From: Scandinavium sp051650185
GTDB taxonomy: Bacteria > Pseudomonadota > Gammaproteobacteria > Enterobacterales > Enterobacteriaceae
Assembly (NCBI RefSeq): GCF_051650185.1
Contig: NZ_JBOFIN010000028.1
Coordinates: forward strand, 62,001 to 126,000
Reading direction: 5' to 3'
Length of the DNA: 64,000 nucleotides
The notes under the pieces were generated by a model that was not told where the DNA came from, made no database searches, and saw nothing but the letters and a program-made list of their open reading frames with translations. Below are positions 44,919-53,219 of the stretch, piece after piece. Each line of letters starts with the position of its first letter. The first letter of the stretch is position 1. The position numbers were made by a program, and so were the translations under genes.

Positions 44919-45647
44919 ATGAGTATAAAACTAGAAGGCATTAACTGCTTTTACGGCGCACATCAGGCGCTGTTCGACATAACCCTGACCTGCCCGCAGG
45001 GTGAAACGCTGGTGCTGCTTGGCCCTAGCGGCGCGGGAAAAAGTTCGCTGTTACGGGTGCTTAACCTGCTGGAGATGCCACGTTCCGGGCAACTCTCGAT
45101 TGCGGGAAATCAGTTCAATTTCAGCAAAGCGCCTTCTGACGCAGCGATTCGTGAATTGCGCCAAAACGTCGGGATGGTCTTCCAGCAGTACAACCTGTGG
45201 CCGCACCTCACCGTGGTGCAAAACCTGATTGAAGCGCCTTGCCGTGTGCTGGGTCTGTCAAAAGCTCAGGCGATGGCTCGCGCCGAAAAACTGCTGGAAC
45301 GTCTGCGCTTAAAACCTTACATCGATCGCTATCCACTGCACCTTTCTGGTGGTCAGCAGCAGCGTGTAGCTATTGCCCGAGCGCTGATGATGGAGCCGCA
45401 GGTTCTGCTGTTTGACGAACCGACTGCCGCGCTGGATCCTGAAATCACCGCGCAGATTGTCAGCATCATTCGCGAACTGGCACAAACCCAGATTACCCAG
45501 GTGATCGTCACCCATGAAGTGGAAGTGGCGCGTAAAACCGCCAGCCGGGTGGTGTATATGGAAAACGGTCATATCGTAGAACAAGGGGATGCGAGCTGCT
45601 TTGCCGAGCCGCAGACCGACGCCTTTAAAAACTATCTTTCACACTGA
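44919..45647 (+). CDS. artP: Arginine ABC transporter ATP-binding protein ArtP
   Basis: A 242-residue ATPase of the polar amino-acid uptake family. Walker A LLGPSGAGKSSLLR near 34, signature LSGGQQQRVAIARAL near 143 and Walker B VLLFDEPTAALDPE are complete. A longer frame begins at 44853, but the ATG at 44919 (MSIKLEGINCFYG) matches E. coli in start and length. It heads artPIQM, with ARG-like boxes just upstream. Confidence 0.97.
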   Translation: MSIKLEGINCFYGAHQALFDITLTCPQGETLVLLGPSGAGKSSLLRVLNLLEMPRSGQLSIAGNQFNFSKAPSDAAIRELRQNVGMVFQQYNLWPHLTVVQNLIEAPCRVLGLSKAQAMARAEKLLERLRLKPYIDRYPLHLSGGQQQRVAIARALMMEPQVLLFDEPTAALDPEITAQIVSIIRELAQTQITQVIVTHEVEVARKTASRVVYMENGHIVEQGDASCFAEPQTDAFKNYLSH

Positions 45648-45667
45648 TGTTTTCGGGAACAATGACA

Positions 45668-46399
45668 ATGAAAAAAATCGTGATTGCCGCGCTGCTCGCC
45701 AGTGTTAGCCTGTCCGCCAGCGCTGCTCAGACTATCCGTTTTGCCATGGAAGCGTCTTACCCTCCGTTTGAATCGATGGATGTCAGCAATAAGATTGTCG
45801 GTTTCGACGTCGACCTGGCGAATGCCCTGTGTAAAGAAATCGACGCCACCTGTACCTTCACCAATCAGGCGTTCGACAGCCTGATCCCAAGCCTGAAATT
45901 CCGTCGCATCGACGCGGTGATTTCCGGTATGGACATCACGCCAGAGCGTGAGAAGCAGGTGCTCTTCACCCAGCCTTACTATGAAAACTCTGCGCTGTTT
46001 GTTGGCCAGAAGGGCAAAGTCGCGGATATCGCGGCGCTGAAAGGCAAAAAAGTCGGGATGCAGAACGGCACCACCCACCAGAAATTCATTATGGATAAGC
46101 ACCCGGAAATCACTACCGTGCCTTACGACAGCTATCAGAACGCCAAACTGGATCTGCAGAATGGCCGTATTGATGCGGTCTTTGGTGACACCGCCGTGGT
46201 GACTGAGTGGCTGAAAGCCGATCCGAAACTGGCTGCCATTGGTGATAAAATCACCGACAAAGATTACTTTGGAACGGGTCTCGGCATTGCGGTTCGTCAG
46301 GGCAATACCGACCTGCAGCAGAAGCTGAACACCGCGCTGGATAAAGTGAAGAAAGATGGCACTTACCAGACCATCTACACCAAATGGTTCCAGAAGTAA
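45668..46399 (+). CDS. artI: Periplasmic amino-acid-binding protein ArtI
   Basis: A 243-residue periplasmic binding protein with signal peptide MKKIVIAALLASVSLSASA. The family block FAMEASYPPFESMD follows at once, and GMDITPEREKQVLFT and NGTTHQKFIMDKH are conserved. In E. coli its ligand is not firmly known. The start is taken at 45668, which spaces well from GGGA; ATGs at 45647 and 45662 are less suitable. It is a paralogue of ArtJ encoded 2 kb downstream. Confidence 0.95.
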   Translation: MKKIVIAALLASVSLSASAAQTIRFAMEASYPPFESMDVSNKIVGFDVDLANALCKEIDATCTFTNQAFDSLIPSLKFRRIDAVISGMDITPEREKQVLFTQPYYENSALFVGQKGKVADIAALKGKKVGMQNGTTHQKFIMDKHPEITTVPYDSYQNAKLDLQNGRIDAVFGDTAVVTEWLKADPKLAAIGDKITDKDYFGTGLGIAVRQGNTDLQQKLNTALDKVKKDGTYQTIYTKWFQK

Positions 46400-46405
46400 G
46401 TCTTG

Positions 46406-47122
46406 ATGAACGAAATGTTTCCATTAGCAAGCGCCGCCGGGATGACCGTCGGCCTTGCCGTTTGTGCGCTGGCCATCGGCCTGGTGCTGGCTATGCTGTT
46501 CGCGGTGTGGGAATCAGCTAAATGGCGCCCTGTTGCATGGCTTGGCACCGCACTGGTCACCGTGCTTCGCGGCCTGCCGGAAATTCTGGTGGTGCTGTTT
46601 ATCTATTTTGGCTCCTCACAGCTTCTGCTGCTGCTTTCCGATGGCTTCACTATCCCGCTGGGGTTTGTGCAAATCCCGGTTCAGGTGCAGATTGAAAACT
46701 TCGACGTCAGCCCGTTCCTGTGCGGCGTGATTGCTCTTTCCCTGCTCTATTCTGCCTATGCCTCGCAGACGCTGCGCGGCGCACTGAAAGCAGTACCGCA
46801 GGGTCAGTGGGAATCCGGCCAGGCGCTTGGCCTCTCGAAAGCGGCGATCTTCTTCCGTCTGGTGATGCCGCAGATGTGGCGTCATGCGTTGCCGGGCCTC
46901 GGTAACCAGTGGCTGGTGCTGCTGAAGGATACTGCGCTGGTGTCGCTTATCAGCGTTAATGACCTGATGTTGCAGACCAAAAGCATTGCCACCCGCACTC
47001 AGGAGCCGTTCACCTGGTACATCGTGGCGGCGGCTATTTACCTGGTTATCACCCTGCTCAGTCAGTACATCCTCAAACGCATTGACCTGCGCGCGACTCG
47101 CTTTGAACGGAGACCAGGCTGA
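46406..47122 (+). CDS. artQ: Arginine ABC transporter permease ArtQ
   Basis: A 238-residue inner-membrane permease with about five hydrophobic segments. The EAA loop that docks on ArtP reads ESGQALGLSKAAIFFRLVMPQ near residue 137. The ATG at 46406 matches the E. coli start; a TTG one codon earlier is ignored. It starts 6 bp after artI and overlaps the artM start by one base (TGATG). Confidence 0.97.
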   Translation: MNEMFPLASAAGMTVGLAVCALAIGLVLAMLFAVWESAKWRPVAWLGTALVTVLRGLPEILVVLFIYFGSSQLLLLLSDGFTIPLGFVQIPVQVQIENFDVSPFLCGVIALSLLYSAYASQTLRGALKAVPQGQWESGQALGLSKAAIFFRLVMPQMWRHALPGLGNQWLVLLKDTALVSLISVNDLMLQTKSIATRTQEPFTWYIVAAAIYLVITLLSQYILKRIDLRATRFERRPG

Positions 47123-47790
47123 TGCTTGAGTATTTACCCGAACTGCTGAAAGGGCTGCACACCAGCCTGACGCTGACCGTGGCGTCAATCATCGTCGCCC
47201 TGATTTTGTCCCTGATGTTCACCATCATTTTGACGTTAAAAACGCCGGTTCTGGTGTGGATAGTGCGCGGCTACATCACGCTCTTCACCGGTACGCCGCT
47301 GCTGGTGCAGATCTTCCTGATTTACTACGGCCCGGGCCAGTTCCCGCAGTTGCAGAACTACCCGGCTATCTGGCATCTGCTGTCCGAACCGTGGCTGTGT
47401 GCGATGATCGCCTTGTCACTGAACAGCGCGGCGTATACCACACAGTTGTTTTTCGGGGCGATTCGCGCGATCCCGGACGGCCAGTGGCAGTCCTGCGGGG
47501 CGTTGGGAATGAGCAAGAAAGACACGCTGGCGATTCTGCTGCCGTATGCCTTCAAGCGTGCCCTCTCCTCTTACTCCAACGAAGTGGTGCTGGTGTTTAA
47601 GAGTACGTCGCTGGCTTATACCATCACGCTGATGGAAGTGATGGGCCACGGGCAACTGCTGTACGGACGCACCTATGATGTGATGGTCTTTGGCGCAGCT
47701 GGGGTGGTCTATCTGGTGGTTAACGGCCTGTTGACGCTGCTGATGCGCCTGGTTGAACGCAAAGCCCTGGCGTTTGAACGCCGCAATTAA
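47122..47790 (+). CDS. artM: Arginine ABC transporter permease ArtM
   Basis: A 222-residue permease, partner of ArtQ, of exactly the E. coli length. The EAA loop is QSCGALGMSKKDTLAILLPYAF near residue 120. It is the last gene of artPIQM, ended by a strong terminator; artJ has its own promoter beyond. Confidence 0.97.
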   Translation: MLEYLPELLKGLHTSLTLTVASIIVALILSLMFTIILTLKTPVLVWIVRGYITLFTGTPLLVQIFLIYYGPGQFPQLQNYPAIWHLLSEPWLCAMIALSLNSAAYTTQLFFGAIRAIPDGQWQSCGALGMSKKDTLAILLPYAFKRALSSYSNEVVLVFKSTSLAYTITLMEVMGHGQLLYGRTYDVMVFGAAGVVYLVVNGLLTLLMRLVERKALAFERRN

Positions 47791-47812
47791 CTCTGCATAC
47801 AAAATCAACAAC

Positions 47813-47847
47813 AAAGCGGACAAGTGATTCACTTTCCGCTTTTTTTG
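47813..47847 (+). terminator. artPIQM intrinsic terminator
   Basis: A stem of AAAGCGGA / TCCGCTTT extended by AAGTGA / TCACTT across a bulged C, then seven T. Confidence 0.88.
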
Positions 47848-47857
47848 TATCTTTTAA

Positions 47858-47892
47858 ATAATAATTAATCATTTTTATTGAATATAAATTCA
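47858..47892 (+). promoter_or_regulatory. Paired ARG boxes (ArgR operator) of artJ
   Basis: A perfect ARG box TGAAT-ATAA-ATTCA lies at 47879-47892. A weaker box (7 of 10 positions) lies 3 bp upstream at 47858-47871, giving the 21-bp centre spacing of an ArgR operator. It begins about 72 bp before the artJ start. Confidence 0.85.
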
Positions 47893-47963
47893 CTCAAAGG
47901 TAAGGTGATTCCTGTGCCTCAGACAGGGCGTTTATCACAAGATTGACCGACGGGAGCTTTACG

Positions 47964-48695
47964 ATGAAAAAAATGATTCTGGCCGCACTCCTTGCCACCT
48001 TTGCCGCGGGCGCATCCGCTGCCGATAAAATCAGTTTCGGCTCTTCAGCCACCTACCCTCCTTTTGAATCCCTTGATGCCAGCAACCAGATTGTCGGCTT
48101 CGATATCGATTTAGCCAAAGCGCTGTGCAAGCAAATGCAGGCCGATTGCACCTTCACCAATCACGCATTCGACAGCCTGATCCCGGCGCTTAAATTCAGG
48201 AAATACGACGCAGTGATTTCCGGGATGGACATCACGCCAGAACGTAGCAAACAGGTTTCGTTCACCGATGCGTATTACGCTAACTCCGCGATGGTCATTG
48301 CCAAAAAAGGCGAGTTTAAAAGCTTTGAAGACCTGAAGGGCAAACGCATCGGCATGGAAAACGGCACCACCCACCAGAAATACCTGCAGGACAAGCACCT
48401 GGAAGTCAAAACCGTGGCGTACGACAGCTACCAGAATGCAATTATCGATCTGAAAAACGGCCGTATTGATGGCGTGTTTGGTGACACAGCGGTCGTGAAT
48501 GAATGGCTGAAAACCAACCCGCAGTTAGGTGTTGCCACGCCGAAAGTGACCGACCCGCAGTACTTCGGCACGGGCCTTGGCATTGCCGTACGCCCGGACA
48601 ACAAAGCGCTGCTGGATAAACTGAACGGCGCACTGAAAGCGATTAAAGCCGACGGCACCTACCAGAAAATCAGCGAGCAGTGGTTCCCGCAGTAA
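47964..48695 (+). CDS. artJ: Periplasmic arginine-binding protein ArtJ
   Basis: A 243-residue periplasmic protein that binds L-arginine for ArtQMP. The signal peptide is MKKMILAALLATFAAGASA. It shares the SATYPPFESLDA, GMDITPERSKQVSFT and NGTTHQKYLQDKH blocks with ArtI. The start at 47964 follows GGGAG; a TTG-started frame extends 7 codons upstream. It is transcribed alone, with paired ARG boxes before it and a terminator after it. Confidence 0.97.
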   Translation: MKKMILAALLATFAAGASAADKISFGSSATYPPFESLDASNQIVGFDIDLAKALCKQMQADCTFTNHAFDSLIPALKFRKYDAVISGMDITPERSKQVSFTDAYYANSAMVIAKKGEFKSFEDLKGKRIGMENGTTHQKYLQDKHLEVKTVAYDSYQNAIIDLKNGRIDGVFGDTAVVNEWLKTNPQLGVATPKVTDPQYFGTGLGIAVRPDNKALLDKLNGALKAIKADGTYQKISEQWFPQ

Positions 48696-48714
48696 CCCTG
48701 ACTTTCCCCTGAAT

Positions 48715-48741
48715 GGCCAGCCATCGGCTGGCCTTAATTTT
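48715..48741 (+). terminator. artJ intrinsic terminator
   Basis: An 8-bp stem (GGCCAGCC / GGCTGGCC) with a 3-base loop, then TTAATTTT. Confidence 0.8.
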
Positions 48742-48769
48742 ATCTGAAAAATTCCACCGTTCGTTTCTC

Positions 48770-48786
48770 TACCCCCATTTTGGGTA
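48770..48786 (+). promoter_or_regulatory. Possible operator of the higBA-type module
   Basis: A 5-bp inverted repeat TACCC-N7-GGGTA lies 35 bp before the toxin start. Toxin-first modules of this kind are repressed by their antitoxin at such a palindrome; the assignment is inference. Confidence 0.35.
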
Positions 48787-48820
48787 TAGCATGATATCTT
48801 TACTCCTTCGAGACAAGCAT

Positions 48821-49156
48821 ATGGAAGCGCTTTTTGTAGAGATGCCGCCCTTTGAACGGCACCGTGAAGACTATCTGGACGATGAAACCTTTCGCGAACT
48901 GCAAATTCTGTTAATGCTCGATCCCTTTGCTGGTGATGTTATTCAGCACACAGGGGGGTTGCGAAAACTGCGGTATAAAGACGTGAAGAGAGGGAAAGGC
49001 ACGCGGGGCGGTCTGAGAGTGATTTATTACTGGTGGCAAACCCGATGGCAATTTTTATTGTTCACGCTCTATAACAAAAATGAGATGGCTGGCCTCACCG
49101 CACCACAATGCGTTTTATTATATCAAATGCTTGAACAACGAATCAGGGGGAAATAA
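48821..49156 (+). CDS. HigB-2/RelE-family toxin
   Basis: A 111-residue member of the RelE/ParE superfamily. The order of motifs follows HigB2 of Vibrio cholerae: FVEMPPFERHREDYLDDETF, LQILLMLDPFAGDVIQHTGGLRKLRY, GKGTRGGLRVIYYWW, FTLYNKNEMAGLT. Such toxins cut mRNA on the ribosome. A longer frame starts at 48713 inside the artJ terminator; the ATG at 48821 is taken by family length. The gene overlaps its antitoxin by one base, toxin first. The pair is absent from the K-12 artJ-rlmC junction. Confidence 0.9.
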   Translation: MEALFVEMPPFERHREDYLDDETFRELQILLMLDPFAGDVIQHTGGLRKLRYKDVKRGKGTRGGLRVIYYWWQTRWQFLLFTLYNKNEMAGLTAPQCVLLYQMLEQRIRGK

Positions 49157-49467
49157 TGAGTCGCGATCTGTTTGCTGAACTGACAGAAGGCATGCAGGCC
49201 TGGCAGGAAGCCAATGAAGGCAAGCGCACGCTAAAGACACACTCAGTGACAACCCAGGAAATCTCGCTGTCTCCAGAGGAAATCCGCGCCATTCGCAACA
49301 AGCTCAATCTCTCGCAGGCCCTGTTTGCCCAGTACCTTCATACCGCGCTGAAAACTTATCAAAACTGGGAACAGGGCATCGCACGCCCAAACAAGCAAGC
49401 AATGCTGCTATTACGCATCGTTGAGAATCAGCCTTCAGCGCTGAATCTGTTGGCTAGTATGAGCTGA
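49156..49467 (+). CDS. HigA-2/NadS-family antitoxin
   Basis: A 103-residue XRE-type DNA-binding antitoxin. The N-terminal part (SRDLFAELTEGMQAWQEANEGK, TLKTH) is the toxin-binding region shared with HigA2; the helix-turn-helix lies at about 43-95 (ISLSPEEIRAIRNKLNLSQ ... TYQNWEQG). It neutralises the toxin gene upstream and represses the pair. The start overlaps the toxin stop by one base. Confidence 0.9.
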   Translation: MSRDLFAELTEGMQAWQEANEGKRTLKTHSVTTQEISLSPEEIRAIRNKLNLSQALFAQYLHTALKTYQNWEQGIARPNKQAMLLLRIVENQPSALNLLASMS

Positions 49468-49477
49468 CGCTTCGACT

Positions 49478-50950
49478 TCACAAAGGCACGAAAAAGCGGA
49501 AACAAGCCCCGGCGCTCGCGTCGACCAGGCGAATACCGCCGCCGTGCAGCTCCAGCATCCTTCTCACGATCAGTAACCCCAGGCCACCGCGATTTTCTCG
49601 TGCACTTTGCGGGTTTAATACCGATGGGCGCTGGAACAGTTGCTCGCGTAATTCATCTTCTACACCCGGGCCGTTGTCCGCCACTTCAACCTGTAGCTGT
49701 GCGTTTTCCTGCCAGACTCTCAGCGTGATGGTGCCGCCTTCCGGAGTGTGGCGCACGGCGTTATCAAGCAGATTAGTGACCACACGCTCAATCATCGAGA
49801 CATCAGCATTGACCAGCGGCAGCGAATGCGACATATCGACTTTGAGCTTCAGGCGACGCGTTTCAATCGCCAGGTCGAATTTCTGCGCCACATCCTGAAT
49901 CAGCTCGCCTATCGCAAAGCGCTCAAGCTGCGGCTTAATACCGCCATGCTCCAGCTTCGCCAGTTCAAACAGCTGCTGTGATAAATGACGGACTTTGTGT
50001 CCCTGGCGCAGCGCAATCGCCAGATACTGCCGGTTATCAGCGGGTGATAGCGTATCGGCTTTCATCGACAGCGTTTCCAGATAACCCAACAGTGACGTTA
50101 ACGGCGTGCGCAAGTCATGGGAAATATTGGCAATAAACTCCCGGCGCTGCCTGTCGCTGTCCGAAAGCTGATCCCATTGGCTGGCAATTTTGCGAGCCAG
50201 TTCGATAAAAGTATTTCGCAGGATCTCCACTTCATTGGTCGGCTGGCTCTCAGGCGTTTGCTGAGCGAGCTGTTTGATAGCATTCATGCTGTCCTGGTCG
50301 ACACCGCGCACATCTGCCGTCAGCTGTTTTACCGGGCGAGTCACCCAGTACCAGACCATCATTCCTGCCACTACGCCAAACAAAGCGACCAACAGCAGCG
50401 ACCACAACACCGTACTCCACAGCGCTTTTTGCCACGCACTGTCTGACAGCGCATTCAAGTCCTCACCCTGCAAAATGATGTACAAATAGCAATGCAGCTC
50501 GCCATTTAGCCTCACCGGGGCGACGCTAAACACTTTCTCTTTATTCAGGCTGCGGGGATCGTCACCAAACACCGGCCAGGCGGCGCCACCAAGAAAGGCT
50601 TGCAGCGGCTGAATATCGATTTTCTGTCGCTTCAGATGCCCTGCGGGCGCGGCGTCAGCCAGAAGTTGTCCGTCGGGCGCAACAAGATAGAGCTCAACGC
50701 TGGGATTAAGCGTCATCAGGCGGTCAAACAGCGTTTTCAGCGTCGGACGGTTCACATCGCCCTGTTTATCCAGCAACGGTTCGCTATTAACGATTTGTTG
50801 CGCCAGCCCGGCGGAAAGGCGCTGGACCATTGCGCTGCCGTACTGGCTGGTGCTGTAGAGCTGAACGCTGCATGCCGCCATGGCACACAGCAGCAGGATA
50901 GCGGTGAAGACCAGCGTCAGACGCTGGCTGAGGCTCAGACGGCGGATCAT
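49478..50950 (-). CDS. Sensor histidine kinase of an accessory two-component system
   Basis: A 490-residue inner-membrane kinase. Two membrane segments (about 11-31 and 177-200) bracket a 145-residue periplasmic sensor domain that I do not recognise. A HAMP linker (about 201-255) follows, then HisKA with phosphorylated His278 (FIANISHDLRTPLTSLLGY), then the ATPase domain with N box NLLDNAVRHTPEGG, G1 VADNGPGVEDE and G2 GGLGLLIVRRML. Its ATG overlaps the response regulator stop (ATGA). No such system lies at this place in K-12. The signal is unknown; the divergent oxidoreductase genes suggest a periplasmic redox or metal cue, but this is inference. Confidence 0.92.
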   Translation of the reverse strand: MIRRLSLSQRLTLVFTAILLLCAMAACSVQLYSTSQYGSAMVQRLSAGLAQQIVNSEPLLDKQGDVNRPTLKTLFDRLMTLNPSVELYLVAPDGQLLADAAPAGHLKRQKIDIQPLQAFLGGAAWPVFGDDPRSLNKEKVFSVAPVRLNGELHCYLYIILQGEDLNALSDSAWQKALWSTVLWSLLLVALFGVVAGMMVWYWVTRPVKQLTADVRGVDQDSMNAIKQLAQQTPESQPTNEVEILRNTFIELARKIASQWDQLSDSDRQRREFIANISHDLRTPLTSLLGYLETLSMKADTLSPADNRQYLAIALRQGHKVRHLSQQLFELAKLEHGGIKPQLERFAIGELIQDVAQKFDLAIETRRLKLKVDMSHSLPLVNADVSMIERVVTNLLDNAVRHTPEGGTITLRVWQENAQLQVEVADNGPGVEDELREQLFQRPSVLNPQSARENRGGLGLLIVRRMLELHGGGIRLVDASAGACFRFFVPL

Positions 50951-51669
50951 GATAATGACTCCGCTTTATCACTGGCAAATTTGTAGCCCTTTCCCCAGAC
51001 CGTCAGAATGATTTCCGGTTCAGCCGGGTCGTGCTCAATCTTGATTCGCAGGCGGTTAATATGCGTGTTGACGGTGTGCTCATAGCCTTCATGTTGATAA
51101 CCCCAAACCCGGTCGAGCAACGCTAAGCGGGAAAAAACTTCGCCGGGATGACGGGCAAACCAGTACAGCAAATCAAATTCACGAGGGGTCAACTCCACCA
51201 TCTCGCCGCGCAGACGAACCTCGCGCGACAACGGGTCAATATCCAGACCATGACAGCTGATTGACCCGCCTTCCATGCGAATATTTTGCCCCATCGCTTC
51301 CTGACGGCGGAACAGCGCTTTGACACGGGCAATCAGCTCCAGCACGGAAAACGGCTTCGGCAGATAATCGTCTGCTCCCATTTCCAGCCCCAGTACGCGA
51401 TGAGTTTCACTGGTGCGTGCGCTAATGATGATAACCGGCAGATAGCGCGTCATCTGGCGAATGCGCCGACAAATCTCCAGTCCGTCGACACCCGGCAGCA
51501 TCAGGTCGAGGATCACCGCATCCCACACCTGCTTCTCAAGCTGCACCAGCGCCTGAGTCCCGTTCGCCTCATGGACAATCTGGTAGCCTTCGTCCTGCAG
51601 GTTTAATCGCAGTAATGTGGCGATGTCCTGATCGTCTTCCACCAGCAGTATTTTCTTTGCGCTATTCAT
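50947..51669 (-). CDS. OmpR/PhoB-family response regulator
   Basis: A 240-residue regulator. The receiver domain shows acidic residues ED-D at 11-14, the phosphorylated Asp55 (AVILDLMLPG) and the conserved Lys in YLPKPFS. The C-terminal winged helix (about 140-232) has the OmpR signature VELTPREFDLLYWFARHPGEVFSR and VNTHINRLRIKIE. It is transcribed before its kinase and divergent from the cytochrome b gene; the 139-bp shared gap holds an inverted repeat that may be its site. Confidence 0.93.
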   Translation of the reverse strand: MNSAKKILLVEDDQDIATLLRLNLQDEGYQIVHEANGTQALVQLEKQVWDAVILDLMLPGVDGLEICRRIRQMTRYLPVIIISARTSETHRVLGLEMGADDYLPKPFSVLELIARVKALFRRQEAMGQNIRMEGGSISCHGLDIDPLSREVRLRGEMVELTPREFDLLYWFARHPGEVFSRLALLDRVWGYQHEGYEHTVNTHINRLRIKIEHDPAEPEIILTVWGKGYKFASDKAESLS

Positions 51670-51722
51670 GAGTTTTCACCAACCGTCTTTTCCTAAAGCT
51701 TACCGTACGCGAGCGCGGTGAG

Positions 51723-51764
51723 TTATCACATTTTATTTAAACTTCCGTGAGGATGTGGTGATAA
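51723..51764. promoter_or_regulatory. Inverted repeat in the divergent promoter region of the redox island
   Basis: TTATCAC at 51723-51729 and GTGATAA at 51758-51764 form a perfect 7-bp inverted repeat with a 28-base spacer, in the gap between the response regulator and the cytochrome b gene. A regulator site for both directions is plausible but unproven. Confidence 0.4.
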
Positions 51765-51808
51765 GAAACCTTGCATGATGTGGGCATGTCATTCACGGAG
51801 AGACGACC

Positions 51809-52408
51809 ATGACCTCATCGCGTCCTGAAAAAATCCACCCACTGTGGCTACGCTGCTGCCACTGGGTTAACGCCATCGCCATCGCGGGGATGCTTTTTAG
51901 CGGCTGGCGCATTTATAACGCCTCCCCGCTGTTTGATTTTAGTTTCCCGGCGGAAGTGACGCTCGGCGGCTGGCTTGGCGGAGCGCTGCAGTGGCATTTC
52001 GCCATGATGTGGGTGCTGGTCATCAATGCCGTGGTGTATCTGTCGCTCGGCATCGTGACCGGGCGCTTTCGCCGCAAATTCTTCCCTCTTTCTCTGCGTG
52101 AATTGCGTCATGACGTGATACAGGCTCTTCGCGGAAAACTGCAACACGCCGACCTCAGCCATTACAACGCGGTGCAAAAACTGGCGTATGTCGGGGTCAT
52201 TTTGCTCGGAGTCGGGCTGGTGCTTTCTGGTCTGGTGCTGTGGAAATCGGTGCAGTTTCCGCTGTTACGTGAGCTGCTGGGCGGTTACGAAGCCGCGCGC
52301 TATATCCACTTTTTCTGCATGAGCGCCATGGCTGCTTTTGTTGTGATTCATTTGTTGATGGTGCTGCTGGTACCCAAAACATTACTGGCTATGCTGCGCG
52401 GACGCTAA
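51809..52408 (+). CDS. Cytochrome b561/Ni-hydrogenase-type membrane subunit
   Basis: A 199-residue integral membrane protein with four hydrophobic helices (about 18-38, 60-82, 126-148, 166-188). Histidines H18 (RCCHW), H63 (QWHF), H167 (YIHFF) and H181 (VIHLL) lie in or at these helices, in the pattern of two b haems of the cytochrome b_N/HupC family. It should carry electrons from the quinone pool to a periplasmic partner, most simply the molybdoenzyme encoded 10 bp downstream. MsrQ, which serves MsrP in E. coli, belongs to a different (ferric-reductase-like) family. A GGAGAG ribosome site precedes the ATG. Confidence 0.9.
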   Translation: MTSSRPEKIHPLWLRCCHWVNAIAIAGMLFSGWRIYNASPLFDFSFPAEVTLGGWLGGALQWHFAMMWVLVINAVVYLSLGIVTGRFRRKFFPLSLRELRHDVIQALRGKLQHADLSHYNAVQKLAYVGVILLGVGLVLSGLVLWKSVQFPLLRELLGGYEAARYIHFFCMSAMAAFVVIHLLMVLLVPKTLLAMLRGR

Positions 52409-52418
52409 GGACAACCGA

Positions 52419-53189
52419 ATGAAAAAGCCCTCTTTTCTCTCCAAAAGCGATGCGCATTATCTGGTCAAGGATGCCGAAAAGTTGTTAAGCCCTGAACGTC
52501 GTAGCCTGCTGCGCCAGGGGCTGACGCTCGGTGGCGTGATGCTGCTGACCGGCTGCGATATCAGCGATAACCAGAGCGTAGAAACGGCGCTGTCCCGCAT
52601 GTCTCGCTTTAATGACCGCGTGCAGGGATTCCTGTTTAGTGACCATGACCTGTCACCGGAATACAGCGAATCGGAAATCACCCGCCCTTTCCCGTTTAAC
52701 GCGTTTTATGGCCCGGAAGATATTCCGCAAATCGACGGTCGTGATTACCAACTGGAGATCCGCGGCCTGGTGCAAACCACCAAAAGCTGGACGCTGCCCG
52801 AGCTCTACCACATGCAGCAGGTCAGCCAGATAACGCGGCATATCTGCGTGGAAGGCTGGAGTGCGATAGGCAAATGGGGCGGCGTGCCGTTCCACCATTT
52901 TTTACAGCTCATTGGTGCAGACAAACGCGCGAAATATGTCAGTTTCCGCTGTGCGGATGATTACTACACCAGCATTGATATGGCCACTGCGTTGCACCCT
53001 CAGACGCTGCTGGCTCTGACCTGGGATAACCGCATTCTGCCCCCTGAATACGGTTTCCCGATGAAAATCCGTATCCCGACCAAGCTCGGATACAAAAACC
53101 CGAAGCATGTTTTATCCATAGAAATCACCAATCGTTTCCCGGGCGGTTACTGGGAAGACCAGGGTTACAACTGGTTTGGTGGAAGTTAA
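52419..53189 (+). CDS. Tat-exported, lipobox-bearing sulfite-oxidase-family molybdoenzyme
   Basis: A 256-residue protein of the SUOX/MsrP (oxidoreductase molybdopterin-binding) family. Residues 27-28 are a twin arginine (ERRSLLRQG), followed by a hydrophobic stretch and the lipobox LLTGC with Cys46, so it reads as a Tat-exported lipoprotein. The single Mo-ligand cysteine is C143 (RHICVEGWSAIGKWGG). The core domain spans about 95-245. It is much shorter than MsrP (334). It would hold a monomeric molybdopterin cofactor at the periplasmic side and take electrons from the cytochrome b before it. Whether it reduces methionine sulfoxide, another S-oxide, or oxidises a substrate cannot be told from sequence. 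It starts 10 bp after the cytochrome gene with an AAGGA site. Confidence 0.9.
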   Translation: MKKPSFLSKSDAHYLVKDAEKLLSPERRSLLRQGLTLGGVMLLTGCDISDNQSVETALSRMSRFNDRVQGFLFSDHDLSPEYSESEITRPFPFNAFYGPEDIPQIDGRDYQLEIRGLVQTTKSWTLPELYHMQQVSQITRHICVEGWSAIGKWGGVPFHHFLQLIGADKRAKYVSFRCADDYYTSIDMATALHPQTLLALTWDNRILPPEYGFPMKIRIPTKLGYKNPKHVLSIEITNRFPGGYWEDQGYNWFGGS

Positions 53190-53219
53190 TACCTAACTTA
53201 ACAATGACGAGGAAATACC

